This document shows positions 56,961 through 64,000 of a stretch of 64,000 bases of DNA, piece after piece; the first letter of the stretch is position 1; every line of letters begins with the position of its first letter. A program made the position numbers and the translations under genes. Source of the stretch: Candidatus Dormiibacterota bacterium (lineage in GTDB: Bacteria; Chloroflexota; Dormibacteria; CF-121). The notes beneath the pieces are model-generated. The model saw only the letters and a program-made list of their open reading frames with translations. It was not told the DNA's origin and did not search any database. The stretch covers positions 1-64,000 of the forward strand of contig DASZZN010000005.1 in the NCBI GenBank assembly GCA_035544955.1, given 5' to 3'.

Positions 56961-57830
56961 ATGAGTCCTCTCCGAGGATCGACGCTCAGCGTCGTCGGAG
57001 CCGGCGTGATGGCCGAGGCGATCATCGCCGGCGTCCTCGAGCGCAAGCTGGTCGCCGCCGGGTCCATCGTTGCCAGCCATCCTCGCGCCGACCGCCGGCA
57101 CGCGCTTAGCGAAAAGTATGGAATCCACGTGACGGCCGAGAATGCCGAGGCGGCGAAGCGGGGTGACGTCGTAGTGCTGGGGATCAAGCCGCAGGTGATG
57201 CCGGGTGTTCTGGCCGAGATTCGTGGCAGCCTCGCGCCCGAGAAGCTGGTGATCTCGATCATCGCCGGGGCAACGACCGAGACGCTGCGCAAGGGTCTCA
57301 ACCACAATGCGCTCGTCCGGGTCATGCCCAACACGCCGGCCCAGATCGGCGAGGGCGTGAACATCTGGTACGCCACGCCGGAGGCGACCGAGGCGCATCG
57401 CGAGCAAGCCCGCGCGTTGCTCGGCGCGCTCGGACACGAGCTGCAGGTGGGCGACGAGCGCTTCGTGGCGATGGCGACGGCGGTCAGCGGCACCGGTCCG
57501 ACCTATGTCTTCCTGGTCATGGAGGCGCTGATCGACAGTGCGGTGCACCTCGGATTTCCCCGCCACCTGGCGCATGACCTCGTCCTCGAAACGATCAAGG
57601 GATCGGTCGCGTTCGCCGAGCGGACGCAAAAACATCCCGCGCAGCTTCGCGACATGGTGACCTCCCCGGGCGGGACGTCAGCGGCGGCGCTGCACGAGCT
57701 CGAGCGCGGCCGCCTGCGCACGGTGCTGGCCGATGCCGTCTGGGCCGCCTATCGGCGGACGATGTCCTTGTCGGACAGCCTCAGCGCCGGCAAAGATCCG
57801 GAGCCAATGCCGCCCCGCTCGGATAACTGA
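56961..57830 (+). CDS. proC: Pyrroline-5-carboxylate reductase
   Basis: This 289-residue enzyme makes proline from P5C with NAD(P)H. LSVVGAGVMAEAIIAGVLER is the cofactor fold, LVISIIAGATTETLRKGL and VRVMPNTPAQIGEGVNIWYA the central motifs. The family signature near the end is MVTSPGGTSAAALHELERG. Length is normal. It is transcribed alone. Confidence 0.94.
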   Translation: MSPLRGSTLSVVGAGVMAEAIIAGVLERKLVAAGSIVASHPRADRRHALSEKYGIHVTAENAEAAKRGDVVVLGIKPQVMPGVLAEIRGSLAPEKLVISIIAGATTETLRKGLNHNALVRVMPNTPAQIGEGVNIWYATPEATEAHREQARALLGALGHELQVGDERFVAMATAVSGTGPTYVFLVMEALIDSAVHLGFPRHLAHDLVLETIKGSVAFAERTQKHPAQLRDMVTSPGGTSAAALHELERGRLRTVLADAVWAAYRRTMSLSDSLSAGKDPEPMPPRSDN

Positions 57831-57846
57831 CGCCGTCGCCTGTCCC

Positions 57847-59427
57847 TCAGTTCCAGGTCGGGTCGTCAGACTCCTTCACCAATCCGTCTGAGCCGAACAC
57901 GAGAAAGCGCTGAAAGGACTTCAGCAACCAGCGGTCGTGCGTGACCGCCAGGATGGTGCCCTCGTACTTCCAGAGCGCGTACTCGAGCGCATCGGCCGAG
58001 GCGACGTCGAGGTTGTCGGTCGGCTCGTCCAGGACGAGCATCGTCGATCCGCGGACCTCCAACACGAGAATCTGCAAGCGGGCCTGCTGGCCGCCCGAGA
58101 GTTTCTCAAACGGGACGTCGGCGGCGCCGTCGAGTTCGTAGCGGCGTAGCGTCCCCATGGCGGCGGTGCGGTCGACCCCTTCACGGCTCAGGACCGCGAG
58201 CGGCGCGGCGCGGGCGAGGTGCGGCGAGTCGTGCAGCTGCGAAAAGTAGCCGACGGTGACGCGGGCACCCAACATCCAGTCTCCCGTGTGTTCGACCGCG
58301 TGACCTGCGAGCAGCCGGACGAAGTGACTCTTGCCCGTCCCGTTCTTGCCAATCACGCCCACGCGCTGACCGAAGAGGATCTCGGTGCTGAACGGTCGCA
58401 CGAGCCCCGGGAAGGCGAGCTCCTTGATCCGCAACGCGATCGTGCCGGTGCGGCCCCCGCCTAACCGGATCGTGACTTTCTGCTCGCGCGGCCGCTCGAC
58501 CAGCTCGGTTTTTTCGTCGAACAGGCGAAGCCGGCTCTCAGCCGCTCGGACTTTCGGGCCCCACACGTCCGAAGATTGCGCACGGCGGCGATACTCCTTG
58601 AGCGTCGCGATCAATGCCGAGCGCTGCTCCTGATAGCGGCGGTGATCCTCCTCCAGGCCGGCGATGCGTGCTTGACGCGCATCCTCATAGGTGCCGAACG
58701 GTGCGGGATGCGTCCAGCTGCCCTTCGCCTCGAGGGTCACGATCTGCGTCGAGGTGTTGCCCAGGAATTCGCGGTCATGGCTCACATAGAGGATCGTCTT
58801 GCGGCTGGCAGTCATGGTGGCCTCGAGCCACTCCTTGCCGACGACATCGAGGAAGTTGTCCGGCTCGTCCAGCAGCACAACTTCCGCATCGGAGCGAAAC
58901 AGCGCTTCGAGCAGGACGCGTTTCAACTCGCCGCCCGAGAAGGTGTGTGCCACGCGCGCGCCGATTGCCTCGAACGGCTCGCCCATGGCTGTCATGGACG
59001 CGGCGTTCCAGCTGACTTCGAGCTCGTAGCCACCGAGCTCGCCCCAGCGATGGACGGCATCGGCGTACGCGACGCCGGCAGCCTCCGTCGCGCCAGCCTG
59101 CATGATGCGCTCGGCCGCCACCAGCGCCGCCCCCGCACGCGCCAGCTCGACTGGGGCCTGGGCGAGGAGCAGCTCGCGAAGCGTGGCGGGGGAGTGGGGA
59201 TCGTGGACGAGCTGCGGCATCCGGGCCAGCCGCCCGATCACGCGGATCAGGCCCTGATGCGCCTCGTCGGCCTCGGCGATCAACCGCAATAGCGTGGTCT
59301 TACCCACGCCGTTGGCGCCGACGAGGGCCACGCGCTCGCCATCGGGGACTTTGAAGGAGACCTTGTCGAACAGGGTCCGGCCACCGGGAAAGGCGTAGCC
59401 GACCTCGACCAGCTCGATGAATCCCAC
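57847..59427 (-). CDS. ABC-F family ATPase
   Basis: 526 residues with two ABC domains and no TM segment. The first has VGANGVGKTTLLRL, FSGGELKRVLLEALF and VVLLDEPDNFLD. The second has GKNGTGKSHFVRLLAG, LSGGQQARLQILVLE and MLVLDEPTDNLD. ABC-F proteins act on the ribosome (translation factors or antibiotic protection) and the inter-domain linker near 240-310 is charged as expected. GTG 59427 is preceded at six bases by TAGGCT, so it is probably leaderless. Confidence 0.92.
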   Translation of the reverse strand: MGFIELVEVGYAFPGGRTLFDKVSFKVPDGERVALVGANGVGKTTLLRLIAEADEAHQGLIRVIGRLARMPQLVHDPHSPATLRELLLAQAPVELARAGAALVAAERIMQAGATEAAGVAYADAVHRWGELGGYELEVSWNAASMTAMGEPFEAIGARVAHTFSGGELKRVLLEALFRSDAEVVLLDEPDNFLDVVGKEWLEATMTASRKTILYVSHDREFLGNTSTQIVTLEAKGSWTHPAPFGTYEDARQARIAGLEEDHRRYQEQRSALIATLKEYRRRAQSSDVWGPKVRAAESRLRLFDEKTELVERPREQKVTIRLGGGRTGTIALRIKELAFPGLVRPFSTEILFGQRVGVIGKNGTGKSHFVRLLAGHAVEHTGDWMLGARVTVGYFSQLHDSPHLARAAPLAVLSREGVDRTAAMGTLRRYELDGAADVPFEKLSGGQQARLQILVLEVRGSTMLVLDEPTDNLDVASADALEYALWKYEGTILAVTHDRWLLKSFQRFLVFGSDGLVKESDDPTWN

Positions 59428-59433
59428 GCGGTT

Positions 59434-59439
59434 AGCCTA
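59434..59439 (-). promoter_or_regulatory. -10 element (TAGGCT) for the leaderless ABC-F gene
   Basis: It ends six bases before GTG 59427. No ribosome site is present. Confidence 0.45.
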
Positions 59440-59447
59440 CGGCGCCG

Positions 59448-60071
59448 TCAGCGGGACGTGATCGTGCCGCAGTCGAATGACCCACTCATCGTCACCGGGG
59501 CCGCGGCGATCGCTCGCGCGTTCATCAGTACCGCGGTGATCTGCCCGGATTTTTGATCCGCGTTGAGCGTGAGCGAGACCTGCCCCACCGGGGGTTGGTG
59601 CCCGGCGTTGACCTGCGACGTTCGCGCGAACGCTGGGTTCGGGTTGCTGCCGTATTCCGTGGCCGTCGGAGCGTTTGGCGGGATGGTTCCGAGGACGACG
59701 TGAACCGGCGCGCCCACCCTTGGACGGATGCCGGTCCCCTGGTAGAGCGTGCGCGTGTCGATGACAGCCGGATCCGCGTACTTTCCCGGCCCGGTGTAGG
59801 GACTCACGCTGATCAACAACACCATGTGATCCCTTCCGACGACACTGACAAAACCGCCGTTCCATTGTTGCGTGCCCTGGACCCTGCTGGTAAAGCACCC
59901 CGAGTTGAAGTCGCGATAGTTCAACAGCTGGGTCATCTTTCCACTCAAGGCTCCCGAAACAGTGAGTCCCGCCGACGGGTGGTGGGTTAGCTGACTGAGG
60001 AAGGGACCGACGAGCAGAATGGTGGCCACGGCAAGCCCCACGCCGACGATCAGCCAGAACCGCCGCAGCAC
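59448..60071 (-). CDS. Secreted or membrane-anchored protein of unknown function
   Basis: 207 residues. An N-terminal hydrophobic segment (FWLIVGVGLAVATILLVGPF) acts as signal or anchor, followed by a beta-rich domain with two Cys (NSGCFTSRV near 58 and SFDCGTITSR near the end) that may form a disulfide. The start is GTG 60071, five bases after the ilvD stop, so it is probably co-transcribed with ilvD although unrelated in role. The family is not recognised. Confidence 0.72.
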   Translation of the reverse strand: MLRRFWLIVGVGLAVATILLVGPFLSQLTHHPSAGLTVSGALSGKMTQLLNYRDFNSGCFTSRVQGTQQWNGGFVSVVGRDHMVLLISVSPYTGPGKYADPAVIDTRTLYQGTGIRPRVGAPVHVVLGTIPPNAPTATEYGSNPNPAFARTSQVNAGHQPPVGQVSLTLNADQKSGQITAVLMNARAIAAAPVTMSGSFDCGTITSR

Positions 60072-60076
60072 ACGCC

Positions 60077-61771
60077 CTAGCGCGGTCGAGTAACGGCTCC
60101 CTCGCTGGCTGACGAGACCAGCGCGGCGTACTTGGCAAAGACACCCTGGGCATAGCGCGGCGCCGGTGGCTGCCAGTCGTTGAGCCTCCGAGCGATCTCG
60201 TCCTCGGACAATTCGACATTCAACTGGCGATTGGTGACATCGACGACGACGGTGTCCCCATCGCGGAGGGCTGCGAGCGGGCCGCCGCGCGCGGCCTCCG
60301 GTGCGATGTGGCCCACCATCAGACCGTGCGTCGCGCCGGAGAAGCGGCCGTCGGTGATCAGCGCGACGGCATCGCCGAGGCCTTCACCGACGAGCGCGCC
60401 GGTCACGCCCAGCATCTCACGCATCCCGGGGCCGCCGACCGGTCCCTCATAACGGATCACAACCACATCGCCCGCCTTGATCTTGCGCGCTTGGACCGCG
60501 GCGAACGCCGCCTCCTCGCTGTCGAAGACCCGAGCCGGGCCCCGATGCAGGAGGCGTTCGTGGCCGGCGAGCTTGACCACGCAGCCTTCGGGCGCGAGAT
60601 TGCCGCGGAGAATGGCAAGGCCGCCGGTCGCCTTCAAGGGCTTGGCGAGCAAGGTCACCACCTTCTGGCCCGGCGTCTCCACCGCGGCGGCGGCCACCTG
60701 CGCCATCGTCCGGCCGTCGACCGTGCGGGCGGCGCCGTTGATCAGCCCGCCTTCGGCCAGGCGCTGCGCGACCAGCGCATTGCCCCCAGCATCGTGCAGG
60801 TCCTTCGCGACGTACGCGCCGCCCGGTTTGAGGCTCGCCACGACAGGAGTGCGCGCGGCGACGCGCTCGAAGTCGTCGATGCTCAACGGCACACCGGCCT
60901 CTCGCGCAATCGCGAGCAGGTGCAGGACGCCGTTCGTCGATCCCCCGGTCGCGGCGACCGAGGCAATGGCGTTTTCCAGGGCGGCCCGTGTGACGATCTG
61001 GCGCGGTCGAACGTCCTTGGTGATCAGCTCCATGACCAGCCGGCCTGCCTGCTCCGCCACATCATCTTTGTGCGGGTCGAGCGCGGGGACGTCATTCGCC
61101 CCCGCCGGGCTGATCCCCAGGAACTCGATCGCGGTCGACATCGTGTTCGCGGTGAACTGGCCGCCGCAAGCGCCTGCGCCCGGACACGCGCTCTCTTCAA
61201 CCTCGCGCAGCTCCGCGGCGTCCATCTTGCCGGCGGCGACCGCGCCGACCGCTTCGAAGACGTCCATCAGCGTGATGTCGCGGCCACGATGGCGGCCGGC
61301 GGCGATCGTGCCGCTGTACAGGGCGAGTCCCGGGATGTTGATCCGGACGAGGGCCATCACGGCGGCCGGGATCGTCTTGTCGCAGCCGACGATCAAGACC
61401 AGGCCGTCGAAGAGGTGCCCTCGCGCGACCAGCTCGATCGAATCAGCGATCACCTCGCGGCTCACGAGCGAGGCTTTCATGCCCTCGGTGCCCATCGAGA
61501 CGCCGTCGGAGACGGCGATGGTGTTGAACTCCATCGGCGTGCCGCCCGCCGCACGGATCCCGGCCTTGACCTTTTCCGCGAGGCGCCGATGGTTGAAGTT
61601 GCAGGGCATCGTCTCGATCCAGCTGTGCCCCACCCCGATGATGGGCTTGGCCAGGTCCTCACGGGAGAACCCAATCGCCCGCAGCATGGCGCGCGCGCCC
61701 GCTCGGTCGTCGCCCTCCGTCAATCGCGCGCTCTGCCGCTTGAGCGGCGACGCGCCGATTGGGTCCGGCAT
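60077..61771 (-). CDS. ilvD: Dihydroxy-acid dehydratase
   Basis: This 564-residue Fe-S enzyme carries out the third common step of Ile and Val synthesis. Cluster Cys residues are in [20 protein letters not shown] and [20 protein letters not shown]; a third Cys probably lies near the substrate site ([10 protein letters not shown]). [20 protein letters not shown] and [20 protein letters not shown] are further signatures. ATG 61771 has an AAGGAGG ribosome site and is chosen over the GTG at 61831. Confidence 0.94.
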   Translation of the reverse strand: MPDPIGASPLKRQSARLTEGDDRAGARAMLRAIGFSREDLAKPIIGVGHSWIETMPCNFNHRRLAEKVKAGIRAAGGTPMEFNTIAVSDGVSMGTEGMKASLVSREVIADSIELVARGHLFDGLVLIVGCDKTIPAAVMALVRINIPGLALYSGTIAAGRHRGRDITLMDVFEAVGAVAAGKMDAAELREVEESACPGAGACGGQFTANTMSTAIEFLGISPAGANDVPALDPHKDDVAEQAGRLVMELITKDVRPRQIVTRAALENAIASVAATGGSTNGVLHLLAIAREAGVPLSIDDFERVAARTPVVASLKPGGAYVAKDLHDAGGNALVAQRLAEGGLINGAARTVDGRTMAQVAAAAVETPGQKVVTLLAKPLKATGGLAILRGNLAPEGCVVKLAGHERLLHRGPARVFDSEEAAFAAVQARKIKAGDVVVIRYEGPVGGPGMREMLGVTGALVGEGLGDAVALITDGRFSGATHGLMVGHIAPEAARGGPLAALRDGDTVVVDVTNRQLNVELSEDEIARRLNDWQPPAPRYAQGVFAKYAALVSSASEGAVTRPR

Positions 61772-61854
61772 GGATTCACCCTCCTTCGAAGCCCCGATTC
61801 TACCGTCCGAACCGGTACGATGCGACGACACACAGCGAGGACAGCAGTACCCAG

Positions 61855-64000
61855 ATGAGCGCCAGCACCACCGAAGCGATCCTCCCCGAGGCCGGTCTGC
61901 GCGCCGAGATCCGCCTCCTTGGGCAGCTGCTTGGCGAGACGCTGCGCGAGCACGAGGGCCTGGCGTTGTACGAGTTGGAGGAGTCGATCCGGCTGCGCAC
62001 GAAGGAGCTCCGCCAGCGCTACGACGCCAACGATGAGGTCACCCTGGTCGCCGAACTCGGGCGCATCCCGCTCGAGGACGCCGCCCGGCTGGTCCGGGCT
62101 TTCGCCACCTACTTCCAGCTGGTCAACCTCGCCGAGCTCGAGCGCCAGGCTCGATCCGTGGCGGAGACAACGGAGGACGCTGGGGAGCTGGACCGATCCG
62201 TCGCTCGCTTCGCGGCGCAGCGCATCTCCGCCGACCGGCTGACCGCCACGCTCCAACAGCTGGAGGTGCGGCCGGTGCTCACCGCGCATCCCACGGAAGC
62301 CGTCCGGCGCAGCATCCTCGACCACCAGGACCGAATCGGCCAGGAGCTGGCGCAGCTGCGCGCACCGCTTTCAACCCGTGAGCGCGACCGAGTCAGGCAA
62401 CGGATGGCCACCCAGGTCGAGGTCCTCTGGCATACGGATGAAGTCCGATCGGTCCGTCCGCGCGTGCTCGATGAAGTCGGGAATGCGCTGTTCTACCTGG
62501 AGCGCACCTTCTTCGACGCCATTCCGGACGTGCATCAGCAACTCGCCGAGGCGCTGGTTCGGCACTACCCGGGCATCCAGGTGCCGCTGGACCCGCCGAT
62601 TCGGCTTGGCTCGTGGGTCGGAAGCGATCAGGATGGCAACCCCAACGCCAATGCCGCGATGCTGACCGAAACGCTGCGGCTGCAACGGCGCACGCTCCTG
62701 ACCCGCTACCGGGAGCGCGTGCGCGAGCTGGCGCGGGACCTCAGTCAATCCACGCGCCTGACGCAGGTGAGCGACGAGCTGACGGCGTCGATAAGGCGCG
62801 ATGAGGCGGTGCTGGCGGACTATGCCGAGACCCTCTCACCCGGGACTAAGGACGAACCGTACCGGCGCAAACTCTCCTTCGTCTGGCGGCGGTTGGGCGC
62901 CACGCTTGATGGAGAACCCGCGGCCTACGCGTCGGCCGATGAGCTGGCCGCGGACCTCGACCTGCTGGACGTCAGCCTTCGCCGCCACGCCGGCGCCGCT
63001 GTCGCGGACGGCGATTTGCTTCGCTTACGCCGCCAGGTGCGGGCCTTCGGATTCATCGGCGCCCGCCTCGATGTCCGCCAGCATCGCGCCGTGGTCCGCG
63101 CGGCTGGGATCGAGGTGGTGAACCGCCTCGGGGCTGCATCGGATCGGCGCCGATCCGCGACGCTCAACCCACCGCCGATCTCGCTCGACGCGGGCCGCTG
63201 GTCAGCCGCGACGGGCAACCTGCTCGCCACACTTTCGGCGATGGCAGCGGCGCAAAAGGCGGCGCCCGGCTCAGCCCAGACCTTCATCCTGAGCATGACC
63301 GAAAGCGGCGACGACATCCTGCAGGCCCTCTTCCTTGCGGGCCTCGCGGGCCTTCACGACCTCTCTGCCGACCCGCCGAGGAGCGACCTCGATATCGTGC
63401 CGCTCTTCGAAACCTCCGAGGCGTTAGAACGCGGCCCCGCGATTATCGAGAGCCTGTTGAGCGATCCGGTCTATGCCCGCCAGCTCGACGGACGGGGCGG
63501 GATCCAGGAAGTGATGCTCGGCTATTCGGACAGCAACAAGGAGGTCGGGTATCTTTCCGCGGCCTGGGCGCTGGACCGCGCGCACCAAGCGATCGCTACG
63601 GTCGTCGCGCGGCATGGACGGCGGCTGCGGATCTTCCACGGGCGCGGCGGAACGGTTGGCCGCGGCGGCGGCCCAACCCATGAGGCCATTCTGGCTCAGC
63701 CGGCGTCCGCGCCGGATCCCAGAATCAAGATCACCGAACAGGGCGAGGTCATCCATCGCAAGTACGCGCGCCCCGAAACCGCGCGCCACAACCTGGAGCT
63801 GGTACTTGGCGCCACGCTCGAGCACGTCTTGATGCCGGCTGAGGTGCGCGAACCGCATCCGGCGTGGCGAGACGCGATGGACGCGATGGCCGAGGAGAGC
63901 CGCCGGCAGTATCGCGCGCTCGTCTACGAGGACCCGGGCTTCCAGTCGTACTTCCAGCAGGCGACGCCGATCGAGGAGATCGCCCAGCTCAACACCGGCT
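61855..64000 (+). CDS. ppc: Phosphoenolpyruvate carboxylase (cut by right edge)
   Basis: About 715 N-terminal residues are visible of a family usually near 900. The enzyme carboxylates PEP to oxaloacetate. The catalytic His is in [33 protein letters not shown] varies slightly from the usual [47 protein letters not shown] and [20 protein letters not shown] are further active-site loops. ATG 61855 begins an extended helical N-terminus. Confidence 0.92.
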   Translation, partial: MSASTTEAILPEAGLRAEIRLLGQLLGETLREHEGLALYELEESIRLRTKELRQRYDANDEVTLVAELGRIPLEDAARLVRAFATYFQLVNLAELERQARSVAETTEDAGELDRSVARFAAQRISADRLTATLQQLEVRPVLTAHPTEAVRRSILDHQDRIGQELAQLRAPLSTRERDRVRQRMATQVEVLWHTDEVRSVRPRVLDEVGNALFYLERTFFDAIPDVHQQLAEALVRHYPGIQVPLDPPIRLGSWVGSDQDGNPNANAAMLTETLRLQRRTLLTRYRERVRELARDLSQSTRLTQVSDELTASIRRDEAVLADYAETLSPGTKDEPYRRKLSFVWRRLGATLDGEPAAYASADELAADLDLLDVSLRRHAGAAVADGDLLRLRRQVRAFGFIGARLDVRQHRAVVRAAGIEVVNRLGAASDRRRSATLNPPPISLDAGRWSAATGNLLATLSAMAAAQKAAPGSAQTFILSMTESGDDILQALFLAGLAGLHDLSADPPRSDLDIVPLFETSEALERGPAIIESLLSDPVYARQLDGRGGIQEVMLGYSDSNKEVGYLSAAWALDRAHQAIATVVARHGRRLRIFHGRGGTVGRGGGPTHEAILAQPASAPDPRIKITEQGEVIHRKYARPETARHNLELVLGATLEHVLMPAEVREPHPAWRDAMDAMAEESRRQYRALVYEDPGFQSYFQQATPIEEIAQLNTG

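Noticed and set aside
1-64000. CRISPR arrays, complete prophage, rRNA operon, classical insertion sequences
   Set aside because: No regularly spaced repeats, phage structural genes, rRNA or transposase reading frames were found by reading both strands.

Overview
The window is a high-GC, gene-dense bacterial chromosome segment with about 52 protein genes and few gaps. It carries no rRNA, no convincing tRNA and no CRISPR array. Many neighbours overlap by 1-13 bases. GTG and TTG starts are common, and several genes appear to be transcribed without a leader (a TAnnnT hexamer exactly 6-7 bases before the start codon). ECF sigma factors, a DUF222/HNH gene with a GAAC-N4-GTTC SOS box, a translational-type T-box and a SAM-I riboswitch point to a Terrabacteria lineage. 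Actinobacteria, Chloroflexi or a related soil phylum such as Dormibacterota are possible; the sequence alone does not settle which.

Layout. 1-4.7 kb (minus strand): partial flavin monooxygenase, cyclic-nucleotide-domain protein, DHA2-type MFS exporter, glycogen-debranching-like enzyme. 4.8-9.8 kb: NarL/DesK-type two-component pair, then a MacB-like ABC ATPase and FtsX-like permease. 9.8-16.1 kb: HAD hydrolase, two ECF sigma/membrane-protein modules, a small Gly/Arg-rich protein and an OmpR/BaeS-like pair. 16.1-24.4 kb: leuB, a threonine synthase, homoserine dehydrogenase, trpE and trpG. A 3.0-kb block of poorly known small genes (18.2-21.2 kb) is wedged between threonine synthase and homoserine dehydrogenase and is flanked by a 17-bp direct repeat. 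24.4-26 kb: methylglyoxal synthase, a SnoaL-like protein and a repeat protein.

26-40 kb is an amino-acid block. A SAM-I riboswitch precedes thrC-asd-lysC-thrB. A T-box precedes a small ribbon-helix-helix-like gene, an acetolactate-synthase-like gene, ilvC, leuA (short form) and ilvE. A PucR-type regulator and leuCD run the opposite way. 40-48 kb: glycosyltransferase, a third ECF module whose partner carries BNR/Ycf48-like repeats, a frameshifted membrane protein, a succinate-semialdehyde-type dehydrogenase, and a LacI regulator divergent from an orphan branched-chain-amino-acid-type binding lipoprotein across two identical operators. 48-64 kb: gltB, a short tandem repeat, the SOS-type DUF222/HNH gene, a membrane protein with an SBP56/methanethiol-oxidase-family protein, proC, an ABC-F ATPase, a secreted protein with ilvD, and phosphoenolpyruvate carboxylase cut by the right edge.

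Together the genes cover most of the Ile/Val/Leu pathway (ALS-like, ilvC, ilvD, ilvE, leuA-D) and aspartate-to-threonine synthesis (lysC, asd, hom, thrB, two thrC). They also supply glutamate (gltB), oxaloacetate (ppc), proline (proC) and anthranilate (trpEG). The most unusual part is the 18.2-21.2 kb block: two minus-strand operons of Zn-ribbon, SEC-C, small membrane and very short basic proteins, each with a near-consensus promoter, plus a remnant of a small gene.
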